Source: Thermothelomyces thermophilus ATCC 42464 (Eukaryota; Ascomycota; Sordariomycetes; Sordariales; Chaetomiaceae). Taken from it: DNA of 64,000 nucleotides. Of this stretch, positions 9,997 through 20,517 are shown one piece after another. The notes beneath the pieces are model-generated. The model saw nothing but the letters and a program-made list of their open reading frames with translations, did no database searches and had not been told where the DNA came from. The position numbers were made by a program, and so were the translations under genes. The DNA lies in assembly GCF_000226095.1 (NCBI RefSeq), contig NC_016475.1, positions 1 through 64,000 on the forward strand, in the 5' to 3' direction. Each line of letters starts with the position of its first letter. Position 1 is the stretch's first letter.

Positions 9997-11940
9997 TCAA
10001 TATTCATCGTCCTCCTGGTCTTCATCTTCCTCCTCGAGATCATATTCATCATGCGGGCCGCCGTCTCCGGAGGCCTCTTCGCCCTCTTCATCATCTTGAA
10101 AATCCGCATAATAAACTCGTCGATCGTGGTTATCCTCGCTCATCTCCTTCGAACTGGAGTCGTCGTCCGAGGATGACGGCGCGATTGGTTTCAGTTTCCG
10201 GTGCAATTGTAGCTTCTCGGCGAGGGAGCGCGGTCTGGAGAGGGTAGCTTCGTTGTCAGGTTCCTCGTCGTCATCCTCCGAGCTGGAGGTACCGGACCGA
10301 TCATTCCTACTGTTTTGACCCTGGCCAACATCACTGTCAGCTTCGTCGTCTTCGTCGTCGTCCTCCTTGTCCTCCTCATCGCTGGGGGCAACCGCGCGGG
10401 TTCGACGATTCTGTCGCTTTCTTGGCCTCGCGTCTTCCTCGTCGCTACTAGACAGCACGACTGAGCTGTGTCGAGCACCATGCATGCGTACTCTCTTCTG
10501 AGGAATGGGTGCCTCAGAATCCTCCTCCGAATCGGAATCCACCACACGTGCTCTTGAACGCTTGAGTCTTCTTGCGCGAGGGCCCGCCAAATCTGATTCT
10601 TGCGCCGAGTCTTCTGATTCCCGAAGAGTATCAGATGATTGCTCGGGGCTGGAAAACCGGGCCATGTCCTCGCTCTCGCCTCCTGCGAGATCAATCGCCC
10701 CTTGCCCGACAACATCTCTGTCCTGGTCGCTGTAATCATCATGCAGAACATCCGATTCCTCACCATCGGAGGTCTGATCGTCTTCGCTGATATCGAAGTC
10801 GTCGATTCCTTCGCTTTCATAATCATCCAGTTCGTCGTCGTCGTCGTCGTCGTCGTCGTCCGGGCCCTCGGATGACTCCCACTCCAGCGTCCCTTCACCA
10901 TCCCATGCTTGTAGATCATCGAATCGACGCCGGTCAGAGTCCCACAAGAACTGCACCATCGGCCAGATGGGCGTGCCGTTGAATTCCACCCCCTTGATGT
11001 GAAGCGGGTCATCCCGCATCAGAAGATCATTCGCCAACCCGTCCAAGGGCACTTCAGCCTCGGCGAAATTTACGTGGTTTTCAATATCGGGCCAGCAATA
11101 CAGATGTTGTCCGTCCTCGCCGAGGCCCGGCTCCTCCTCGAACGTAGTGACGTAGTAGCGCTTGACCTTATCAGAGGTGCACCAACGCAGATTGCGCGGG
11201 TCGTGCTCGCCAGGGCTGACGAGGTAGTAAACCGCCCTCAGATTCTTGAAAGCCTCAAAGAGCACCGAGGGTCGACTACCCAGATCGCTGAGCACGGCGG
11301 GATCCACGGCCAAATGGCGGATATGCTCGCTGAAGCCCCGAAGCCGGGGCATCACCTCGAAATCCAACATCGCCACCTCTAGAGAACCGAGAAAAACAAC
11401 ATCGTTTGCGGAATTGAACCTGATGACGCCACGTCTCCCAAAGGATATGGTGTCCGGTAGGGCCTTCAGCGCGAGTTCGCGGGTCTCGCGATGGATGGCC
11501 AGCAGGGAGCGGACCGGACGTGTTTGCTGTTCCAGGAACGGGCCCTCCACGACTACCATCTTCTCAAATCCATCTCTCCGGTAACGGGTATGGGCCTCGA
11601 ACCAATACACGCGTGACTTGACAGCGATGTCTGGGCAGAAAAATTGCCAGATACGATGGCGGAGCTCAAAAGGAAGGCTTCGAAACTGGGGGAAGAAGAA
11701 ATCGTCTGCCCACGTGTCGAGACCAACGTTGTCATCCCAAATGCTGCTCTGTTCAGATCCGGACGTCTCATCATCCGAGCCGGCGGCCTCTAGGTCAAAA
11801 AATTGGCTGGATTTCGCGGCCTCGTCTTTGTCGCATGGCTCGCCGTCCGAGTCTTGATCCAGTTCCTCCGAAACGGATTCGTCAGTTTCGGACGGCGCAG
11901 CCAAATAGCCCAACTGGTCTGACTCCTCGGAGCTCGACAT
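9997..11940 (-). CDS. 2EXR-domain protein with long acidic, serine-rich tail
   Basis: A single exon encodes 647 residues from the ATG at 11940. Residues about 82-230 carry the fungal 2EXR pattern: FPQFRSLPFELRHRIW, then a second segment with a Phe-rich EGPF...RPVRSLLAIHRETRELALK and N-S-A-N-D-V-V-F. This domain is widespread in Pezizomycotina and of unknown biochemical role. From about residue 330 the protein is disordered and very acidic, with a run of nine Asp and repeated SSDEED, SDSEED and SSDDD clusters, mixed with short basic RRLKRSR and PRKRQNRR patches that look like nuclear signals. The tail resembles nuclear, possibly casein-kinase-2 phosphorylated, chromatin-linked proteins. An upstream in-frame ATG at 12234 would add 98 residues, but that extension has no family resemblance and MSSSEESDQ looks like a natural start. 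Confidence 0.8.
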   Translation of the reverse strand: MSSSEESDQLGYLAAPSETDESVSEELDQDSDGEPCDKDEAAKSSQFFDLEAAGSDDETSGSEQSSIWDDNVGLDTWADDFFFPQFRSLPFELRHRIWQFFCPDIAVKSRVYWFEAHTRYRRDGFEKMVVVEGPFLEQQTRPVRSLLAIHRETRELALKALPDTISFGRRGVIRFNSANDVVFLGSLEVAMLDFEVMPRLRGFSEHIRHLAVDPAVLSDLGSRPSVLFEAFKNLRAVYYLVSPGEHDPRNLRWCTSDKVKRYYVTTFEEEPGLGEDGQHLYCWPDIENHVNFAEAEVPLDGLANDLLMRDDPLHIKGVEFNGTPIWPMVQFLWDSDRRRFDDLQAWDGEGTLEWESSEGPDDDDDDDDDELDDYESEGIDDFDISEDDQTSDGEESDVLHDDYSDQDRDVVGQGAIDLAGGESEDMARFSSPEQSSDTLRESEDSAQESDLAGPRARRLKRSRARVVDSDSEEDSEAPIPQKRVRMHGARHSSVVLSSSDEEDARPRKRQNRRTRAVAPSDEEDKEDDDEDDEADSDVGQGQNSRNDRSGTSSSEDDDEEPDNEATLSRPRSLAEKLQLHRKLKPIAPSSSDDDSSSKEMSEDNHDRRVYYADFQDDEEGEEASGDGGPHDEYDLEEEDEDQEDDEY

Positions 11941-13298
11941 GCTAGCTGTTGGGCTTCGGGTTGGGCCAGTCGAGCTGTGATGGGGCGGATACAATCTTGG
12001 CACCGTTGTCAGTCGCGGTCTGGGGGACGTTGACGCGGCTGCTTTTTTTTTTTGACATTGTGGAGATGGATACATGAGAATGTCACGAAAAAGAGTGGGG
12101 CTAGTTGCCTCCTGCCTTGCATGACGTGCTGCAATCGCGCCTTGGAATTGGAAAAGTCCCCACGCACTGCAGATCAGGGCAGCCCAAACCTCAAAATGCT
12201 TCCTCATTCTGGGTACCTTATCCCAAGGCACCACGTACAGTACCTATCGAATGCACATGCATAAGATACCTAGGTACTCCGTAGCTATTTACGAAGAATT
12301 TATACCGGTCAAGCACTGGGGAAGACGAGGCGAAGCAACCAATATCGGTAATTACGGATTACATAACGCTAAGTGGAAAACATGACCCGAGCCGGTTTCG
12401 CGAGACAACACGACTTGAAGATTCCCAGACTCAACAGCAGCTGCCTTACCGAGGCTTTAGATCACAGATAATGCACATAGTACATACGTGGCTATATAAT
12501 CCGTACGTATGGACATACATATACATGCCCTCATGAGCTAAGTGAACCAGGAATCTGTACCGGTACCGTACCTGAAATTACCGGGCTGCCTAAATACCAG
12601 TGATTATAATAACGACAATCCTGTCGCATGACAAAGGGGATGCAACTGATTGAGATAATGTGCTATGTCCGATCTTCGAGGTCACTTGAGCAAGACGATT
12701 TGTGTCACTGCATGCGATCGACAATGAAGTTGTTATCACGCAGCCGCCAACAAGCCACTGACTGCGCTTGGAGCCGGAGTGACAGTTTTCAGAAACGCGG
12801 GACTCGATCGTCAACAGCCGGGAAATCTGCGCAATTCCCGGTCCGAGGGGACCGTTTATTGTATTTTACTCTGTACTATGTAGGTCCCGTATGCATGCAT
12901 CTCTAAGTGGTGGGGCCGGTCACTCCCTTGGAGGCGACGGACAACGTTTCCCTCCGATCCCCGCTAACGCCTGTTTGAGGCCGGAGATATAACCGTGGAT
13001 ATGCGGGGTAGTGTAAAGGCCTCAAACAAGATACTACGTACAGATTACAAGCCGCCGGAAATGTTTCCGGTGGACAGCTATTTATGTACGACGCCGTAAG
13101 GTTCGGCAGAAAATATATTACCTGGCACGTGTAGGCAGGTATTCTGAAGCATATAATACTTGGAGGGGTGCGTCCGAGATTGGTCCAAGAAATGTTGAAT
13201 TGTAATTAATTAAAGCACGCCTCAGGTCCATTTTCGGGCAGCCCGCTTGGCTTTGAGATTTGCCCCCCTTCGAGGTGTCGACATCTGACTCCAGCACA
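11941..13298. other. Intergenic, divergent promoter region
   Basis: This lies between the 2EXR gene (-) and the dehydrogenase gene (+). A T10 run lies near 12044-12053, just upstream of the 2EXR start. Many short TACGT/GTACGT words occur around 12480-12560 and 13030-13100. No gene or RNA is recognised. Confidence 0.55.
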
Positions 13299-14543
13299 AT
13301 GACTTCCCATCCCGAGTTCGGTGAACGAACACCTGGCTCTGAAGTGGCCAAAGTGTTCGCCGACCAAATTCGGGGGAAAACCAGTGAGTCGAGCGAGCGC
13401 CTCCTTCACCAAGAAGCAAAGAGCCGTTAGAGCGCTGCTGACTACTTTGGCATTCAGTCTTGGTGACCGGCGTTAGTCCCAAGAGCATCGGCGCCTCCAC
13501 CGTCCTGAACCTGGCGTCCCAGAGCCCGGGTCTTCTTATTCTTGCGTCACGTACCAAAAGTCGGATTCAAGAGGTCGCTGACCAGATAACGACAAAGTAT
13601 CCTGGCGTGCGGGTGGAGACTGTCCTCGTGGATTTGGGCTCACAAGAATCCATCCGTCGAGCGGCTGCAGACGTGGCGGCCTTGACTGACAAGCTCGACA
13701 TCCTGATCAACAACGCCGGAAGGGTTGTCACCTCTCGCCAAGCGACTCAGGAGGGTATCGAACAGCAGTTCGGTACCAACCATATCGGCCCGTTCCTCCT
13801 GACCAACCTTCTGCTGCCCCTGCTACGGAAGGCGGCAGAGACTAACCCTCCGGGCGCGACTCGCATTGTGAACCTCTCGAGTGCTGGTCACAGGCTGTCT
13901 CCCGTCCGCTTCTCCGATTACAACCTCGAAGGCAAACCTGTCCCGCCTGAGGAAGATCATGTCAAGCCCCTTCCAGGCGCCTTTGCAAACTGCACTCCTG
14001 ACGGTTACAAGCCCATCGTCGCATACGCGCAGTCGAAATCGGCAAACATCCTGTTTACCATCTCCCTACAAAGGCATCTGGCCAACCATGGCATCGCCTC
14101 TTATGCCGTCCACCCCGGCTGTAGGTTATCCTTGTTGTTGTTTCACCCTGTTTATTTATGCACAATGCCCTGATCCGTGTTACTTTCAGCTATCGTCACC
14201 GAGCTCAGCCGAGAGCAAGACGACGAACTCAACGCCGAATTCCACAAGCTGATAAAGTACTGGAAAACCCCTGATGAGGGGAGCTCAACCACACTTGTTG
14301 CCGCGCTGGACCCAGCTCTGAATGGTAAGAGGCATCCCTCGTCCCGAGAAAACAACAACCCGACTGCTGTTCCTTAATAATAATAATAATAAACTCACGC
14401 CTTTCACAGAGGTCAAAGGTTTCTATCTTTCTGACTGTCAGTATACTGAGCCCTCGGCACATGCCAAGGACGCCGCCGCTGCAGACCGCCTGTGGAAGTT
14501 GAGTGAAGAGCTGGTCGGGGAGAAGTTTTCCATAGGGGGTTGA
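13299..14543 (+). CDS. Short-chain dehydrogenase/reductase (retinol dehydrogenase/WWOX-like)
   Basis: Exons are 13299-13383, 13458-14120, 14190-14324 and 14410-14543, giving 338 residues; all junctions keep phase. The Rossmann fold begins near residue 30 with TGVSPKSIG, a variant of the TGxxxGIG cofactor motif. It continues with NNAG (about 117-120), a Ser in NLSSAGH and the catalytic YAQSK (Y-x-x-x-K). The order and length fit the light-chain-oxidoreductase group of classical SDRs that use NAD(P). The substrate cannot be assigned. The altered glycine motif (Pro-Lys in place of Gly-rich positions) is seen in several fungal members. The gene converges on the transporter gene to its right. Confidence 0.85.
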
Positions 14544-15142
14544 GGGAAATGGCATCACTCTCGGTATTGGTTCATACCGATCAAATGCATGAATCCCGGG
14601 AGACTAAGGTACCTTACCATTTCATACACAGGGGAGGGGGGTTGCCTAAGGTGGCGTGCTATGTTAGCATCGTGAAGCAAGACGCCAACGCCCAGGAGAT
14701 GAGCAGATGTTATTGATTGATCAGACAAGGCTCAGGTCGACAAGCATGTTCGTTCTGAGATCAGCGGTAGCCGATATCAGAGTCGAAGGTCGAAGGTCTG
14801 AACACTCTCAGATGCAGTACCATGGCTATTATGATAACAATCAGTTTATCCATCTCACATCGATGGCGGTGCCTAGTAATGTTACCCAATTCATCGATTC
14901 AGAACTCCTTGATCTTCACTGCCCTAAAGATACACCAGCTCATGTGTTAATGCTGAAATAAGACTAACTCGTCAAACTTTATTTTGGTCTCGCGATTTTG
15001 TTGCCGGAGAAACCAAGGGAACACCAAAAAACCGTAATTCGTCGCGTTGAGACATGTATTTAACGGGAAAAAAAGGGAAAGGGGGGGAGGGGGGTTGTGG
15101 CCCTGCTCTACGAGAGTCGACCCACCAATTCCACGCGTTCGT
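14544..15142. other. Intergenic between convergent genes
   Basis: 3' flanks of the dehydrogenase (+) and the glucose transporter (-). A purine-rich stretch lies near 15066-15095. No gene is seen. Confidence 0.6.
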
Positions 15143-17142
15143 TCACGCGTCGTTTCCCGAGGCTGGCATCGGTTCATTGCTCGTGGCTGTCATTATTCCA
15201 TCTCTCGCACCCGGCTCTGTGCTGTTCGTCTGCGCTTTGTCTCCATCCTCGGAGTCGCTGATCGAATCCCGAAGTTCATGTGTGATCATGGCTTTACGGT
15301 CATTGTATGTCTTCCACGCTGGTGTCCCTATATACTTGATCGCTGTGATTGATGATCAAGGGTCAGAACTCATCCTCTCCATATACCAACTGGCCACCTG
15401 CGGAAGGAAACAGAAGGTCAACTCACCACCTGGTCGTTTATCGTCAAATATCTGCTCAATCTCCTCGAGCGTCTTGTTGGCTGTCTCCGGGAAGAAGAAA
15501 AACACGTGAAGAAACATGACGGCGCAGAAAACGGCAAAGATGACATATGTTTTCCACGTGATGTTCTCGAACGCCGGCGGGACGAAGTAAGCGAGCGCAA
15601 AGTTAAAGGTCCAATTTGCCGATGTGGCTAGGGCAACGGCCTTGCCTCGGAGACGGAGAGGGAAGAGCTCGGGAGGGTAGGTCCACGATACGGGGCCCCA
15701 TGTTGGCGCAAAGCTGGCAACGAAGAGGCAGGTTGCCGCAATGATGACCCGCGCGGCGGGACCACTCACAACCATCGACTCGGAAGCTGAAGCAAACTCT
15801 CCAGGCTCTGCGTCGCGAGCATAAACTCCGAACATGATGGCAGTGATGGTGAGCCACAGGCACATCAGGGCGGCTCCGATAAGAAGGGGCGGGCGGCGGC
15901 CCCAGCGATCCATCCACACGAGGGCGGGCACGGTCATCACAACGTTGATAATGAAGCTGACGCTGCTCGGGATCAAAACTTCATTGGTACCGGCATTGGA
16001 TAGTCCTGCCATGGTAAAGACGTATGTGATGTAGTACATCTAATACGGCCGGTCAGTCGGTTCAAGGTGGGATGCCAGAGCAAGTAATTAATAAGCTGGA
16101 GAGAAAGGGGAAGCTGACCATCACATTCATGCCCGTGAGTTGGGACCAGATTTGTGTAAAGACGCCGATCAAGGTCCGGTTCATCATGCTGGGTGTAAAG
16201 AGTTCGAGCCAACTGGCGTCAGCGTGCTTGTGTTCCTGGCTGACGGTGGCTTTGATGTCCTGGAGTTCCCTCTGGACGAACTGAGAATTGGCGTTGCCGC
16301 CGCCGTGTAGCTGAGCAAGGACGTCCTTGGCCTCCATCTCGCGGCCCTTCTTGAAAAGCCATCGAGGAGACTCGGGTTCAAAGCTGAGGCCGACGCAGAG
16401 GCAGATGGCAGGAAGCATCTGGAGGCCCCAGGGGATGCGGAAGGCCCCTGCGCCATCAACGTAAGAGCATCCAAAGCAGATGAAGTACATGATGAGAATG
16501 CCCCAGGTGATGGCCCACTGCTGCATGGCGACAAGTCGACCGCGCAGCGTCGGTGGGGCGATCTCGGTGATGTAGACGGGCACCTGGGCGGAGCAGATGC
16601 CAACAGCGAAGCCGTTGATGAAACGGCCAACCGCGAGCATGGGGAGATTGACCGAGGCGCAGGTCACGACAGACCCGGCAATCCTGTAAGTCCGGATGAG
16701 CTCCTGTGTGCTGAATCTCTCAAATTGTCAGGCAGATTCGCTACTACTCACCAGAAGACCGAGCCGATCATGATGGTCTTCTTCCGGCCGCACCGGTCTG
16801 ACAACCAGCCCGAGACAAGAGCGCCAATCAAAGAACCCCCGGGCATGGCAGCAGTGACGCCTCCCTGTGTATCCGACGTGGGGCCCAGGCAGCGGCCCTC
16901 CTTGTCGAAGCCGCGCTGGTTGAACTGACACAGGTACGGCTGTGTTGAGATGATGGCCGACATTGAAGACATGTCAAAGCCAAACAAAGCGCCCCCTTTA
17001 TAAATTCCAATCATTAATTAGCGCCAAATAATACACACTTCGACAACGGATCCTGGCCGGTGTTTTGCTGCAGACGGGTGAGGGTCAACTTACCAAGGAC
17101 GGCGAGGGCCGATATGCGGTAGATTCTCCCATTGCCGGACAT
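15143..17142 (-). CDS. MFS high-affinity glucose transporter-like (HGT1 group)
   Basis: Exons on the minus strand are 17142-17094, 16995-16752, 16683-16119, 16039-15427 and 15342-15143, giving 556 residues in phase throughout. The N-terminus (RIYRISALAVLGGALFGFD, then SSMSAII) is that of the yeast Hgt1 and Neurospora HGT-type glucose transporters. Sugar-porter hallmarks follow: SDRCGRK between helices 2 and 3, GRFINGFAVG, PESPRWL, DRWGRR, PPELFPLRLRGKA and PETANKTLEEIE near the end. Twelve membrane helices are expected, in the plasma membrane. The C-terminal 65 residues are hydrophilic and end in a Ser/Glu-rich tail. The role is sugar uptake by proton symport; preference among glucose, xylose and other hexoses cannot be read from sequence. 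Confidence 0.88.
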
Positions 17143-18740
17143 GGTGACCTAGTAGATTACGATGCTAGAGAAGAAGAAAAGGTCCTGGACACACGAGGAG
17201 ACAAAGGTGGATAGGAATGTGACAACTGACAGATAGGATAGCCCAGGGTAAAAGAGAGCACGGCAGTATAGCGAGAGCCAAAGACTTTAAGGCGGGTGGA
17301 CCGTGTTAAATAATAGTAAAGCCGGCAAAGAGACCTGAACGGCGCAGAGAAGGATAGGGGCTACCTTGCCTTCACACAGCAGGCAAGTCTGAGGTACCTA
17401 GCCAAGGTAAAGACCTGCATGATCCCTTAACGCGAGCTGACTGGCTTGCAGGCGAAGGGCAGCTAGTTTGGGTTAACATCGTGAATGCGGTCTGTTCGCG
17501 TCAGAATGCGCAGTGTACTGGTTCATGCCCGACTCCATCGCTACGGAAGGCAGGCGGCAAGGAGTAGTGATCTGCCGATTCTAGCAATCTGCGTCCATAT
17601 TTCGAGGCCACCTGACTGATGACCGCGTCACTTCTGTCGCTTTTGCTGGCTCGTGTCTGTATGGCAATGGGGCAGCCGCATCAGTTTCGCCTCAAACTGC
17701 ATGCATGCCGGCCCTCCCCGGACATAAAACGACGTCCTCGCATACCACCGCAGACCGCCACCCTCTGTTTTCCCCAGATGTCTATGCAAATCGCGAGCGG
17801 GGTGACAGGGAGGTTCGAGTTCAATCGTTGGTACCGAGTATCCCTCAACTGAATCTTCGAGCTCACGAGAAGCAGGATTCTTGGGGAAGATCGGGAACAT
17901 AATTTGCGTTGTAGAGCTGCTGATCAGCAAATATATCTGGTCGAGGAGGACTCCATTGGCACGTTTGGTCCGTGATCCGGGATCGTAGGAATGCAGGCCA
18001 TGGAGACGTTCGGTTGAAATAGAGTTGAAAGAAAGGCGAAACGAAGGAAGAAAGCATATATGCACTGAAAGTAAAGTGAACCATAGAACGAGCAGAGAAT
18101 TGCGGCCGGGTCCTGGATAAGATCACCTTGCAACCTCGGAACATGATTCTGCTGGTGATGGTATGAGCCTTTGCCTGTACGTACTATCTGCCTGCCTTAA
18201 GCCATACCTTACATGTGCATAACAGCGCCTAAGGTACTGAAACTTATCAGCCGTGTGTACTCCGCAATGCTATACGTGACAGGAAAAATCATTCGTTCCT
18301 TGCTCAAGAACCATAGATTGACGCTGAGACATGTCCTTAAGCATCAGAAGCACACGTAGTGAGAAGATGAGATGCTTAGAAAAGATGCCTGCAGAGAATT
18401 AGTCCTCTCAGAGCTTTAAAAATAGGCGTCTAGTGTGCCAGCAGGTATGTATGTACTTGCAGGGAGGGCAAGTGGGCGAATGAGCGGCTGAGAGCTCTTG
18501 CCATTCTCCGCGCGCGCGTTTTCTCTACGCAGATCCACTCGACGTAAATTGGTCACGTGTTTTCGTTCCTCGACGCGTCACCTTACTTTTTTGCGCTAGG
18601 GCCAGCGCATTGCGAGGTGCCTTGCCGAACCTCCACACGAGTACCTTCATGGGCACGAAAAGCTCTCCCTTCTACTCGGGAAAAACGGAAAGTTGCTGCC
18701 CATTGCTGTTGCTTGATAACTGCCAGACATCACGCCCATC
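17143..18740. other. Intergenic, divergent promoters of transporter and PNKP
   Basis: 1.6 kb without a recognisable gene between the transporter (-) and the PNKP gene (+). Short open frames here have no family resemblance. Near the right end there are a CACGTG and an ACGCGT element (listed separately). Confidence 0.55.
18554..18578. promoter_or_regulatory. CACGTG E-box and ACGCGT (MluI cell-cycle box)
   Basis: CACGTG at 18554-18559 and ACGCGT at 18573-18578 lie about 165-185 bp upstream of the PNKP start. ACGCGT is the binding core of the MBF (Swi6/Mbp1) factor that drives S-phase and DNA-repair genes in fungi. The link is inferred from motif and position. Confidence 0.4.
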
Positions 18741-20517
18741 ATGGTGCCTCCGAATGACACTCGATCACCTCCCTCGGGAACCAAACGGCCCGCGCCCGAC
18801 AACGATCGCACCATCTCCCCACCCCCACTGAAACGGAAAGCACAGGTTGCTATCTCGAGTAGGAACATTATCTCTGCAGCGTTGAATTGCAGGCACATCT
18901 TAGTGCAGACAAGACTGACGATCTTTTTGCGACAGAATCTGCCGTCACTAATTTCTTCACGCCAACCTCGCAAAAGGCCAAGGACCGCACAGCATGGTTC
19001 GAGAGGAGACCCGACGATGACTCGCCTGCAACGTTACTTGTTGCCAAACACGTTCCCGAAAGCGCGGCTCCCAATGGGCTCAATACAGCGGTAAAGCGAC
19101 CAAAGATAGCGGCGTTTGACCTCGTACGCACACAGAGATTCCTCCGTCGAGCTCCGGACGTCCCTTGAGCTCACTGGGCCGTAGGATTCCACTCTCATCA
19201 CAACCGCTTCGGGCAAGCGGCATTCTGACGATCCGGCTGACTGGAAGTGGTGGCATCACTCGGTTCCCGGACGGCTTCGGCAGCTGTACAATGACGAGGG
19301 GTATGTCGCCTGTCGACCGCGCCGACCGCCAACGCCTGCTGACGATCTCAGGTATCGAGTCGTCGTTTTTACGAACCAGGGCGGGCTGGCGTTGCACCCG
19401 GACCCGAAGGCAAAGGCCCCAAAGAGCGCAAAGAACCGCGTTCCCGCGTTTAAACAGAAATGCAATGCCGTCCTGGATCAGCTGAATATCCCAATCACCC
19501 TCTACGCAGCGACAGGGAAGGACATCTACCGCAAGCCTCGACCAGGGATGTTTTCCGAGATGAAAGATGACTACGATCTAACCGATTCCGACATTGATCG
19601 CGAGAATAGCGTGTTTGTCGGTGACGCCGGTGGTCGCATCGCCGACGCGAAAGGAGCCAGCGCCGCAGCCAAGGATTTCAGTTGTTCAGACCGAAACTTT
19701 GCCCATAATATCGGTTTCAAGTACCAAACACCAGAAGAATTCTTCCTCGGGGAGGAACCCCGCGACTTCGCTCGGGATTTTGACCTCAGCAACTTTCCCT
19801 TTTCCGAAGAGGGCCAAGATGGCGAGGAGCACGTAGAGAAGACAAACGATAAGGACATCGTCCTCTTTGTCGGCCCGCCAGGGGCTGGCAAGAGCACGTT
19901 CTATTGGAAGTACCTCAAGCCGTTAGGTTATGAGAGAGTCAACCAGGATATCCTGAAGAGGCACGTTTGCCTACTACGAGAGCCGCCCCGTCAGCAGATC
20001 TAACCGTGCGTAGTAAGGACAAATGCTTCAAAGCCGCTGCCGAATTCCTCCAGGAAGGCGATTCTGTTGTCGTGGGTACGTTCTCTTGTTCGACTCACCC
20101 CAGTGCTGCACTCTTCCGCTGACCTGTTGCGGGCAGACAACACAAATCCCGATGTCGACACCCGGTCGCAATGGATCGCTCTGGCGCGAAAACACGGGGT
20201 ACCCATTCGATGCTTCTGGTTTAGGACGCCGCTGCAGTTGTGCGAGCACAACGCCACCGTGCGATCCATGAACAAAAAGGTACTGTACACGGGCCTGATA
20301 TCGTATCTGGCTTACGCAATCCAACCAACACTAACCCCGTCGTCAACAGCTCAATCCCGAATCCCGCCAGGCGCTTCCAAGAATCGCCTTCAACGGCTTC
20401 ACTTCTCGCTTCAAGGAGCCCAAAATCGAGGAGGGTTTCCAGGACATTGTCCCTGTGGACTTCAAGTTCAGAGGCACAAAGGAAGAGTACGATATTTGGG
20501 GGCAGTATTGGATTTAG
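18741..20517 (+). CDS. pnk1: Polynucleotide 5'-kinase/3'-phosphatase (PNKP/Pnk1)
   Basis: Exons are 18741-18845, 18893-19123, 19185-19300, 19352-19964, 20018-20075, 20137-20279 and 20350-20517, giving 477 residues. The enzyme restores 3'-OH and 5'-phosphate ends at DNA breaks in the nucleus. An N-terminal Pro/Arg/Lys-rich stretch resembles a nuclear signal. A HAD phosphatase domain follows with FDLDST (catalytic Asp pair, split by the second intron), VVVFTNQGG, KPRPGM and FVGDAGGR. The kinase domain has the Walker A motif GPPGAGKST, then RVNQD and DNTNPD. The protein ends FKFRGTKEEYDIWGQYWI, typical of the family. It has no FHA domain, as in other fungal forms. Introns are very short (47-87 nt). 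The acceptor of the fourth intron (gtaag/GAC) is the least certain junction. Confidence 0.9.

Noticed and set aside
11941-12234. 98-residue N-terminal extension of the 2EXR protein
   Set aside because: In frame but without family resemblance; includes a low-complexity lysine/T-run segment. The downstream ATG is a better start.
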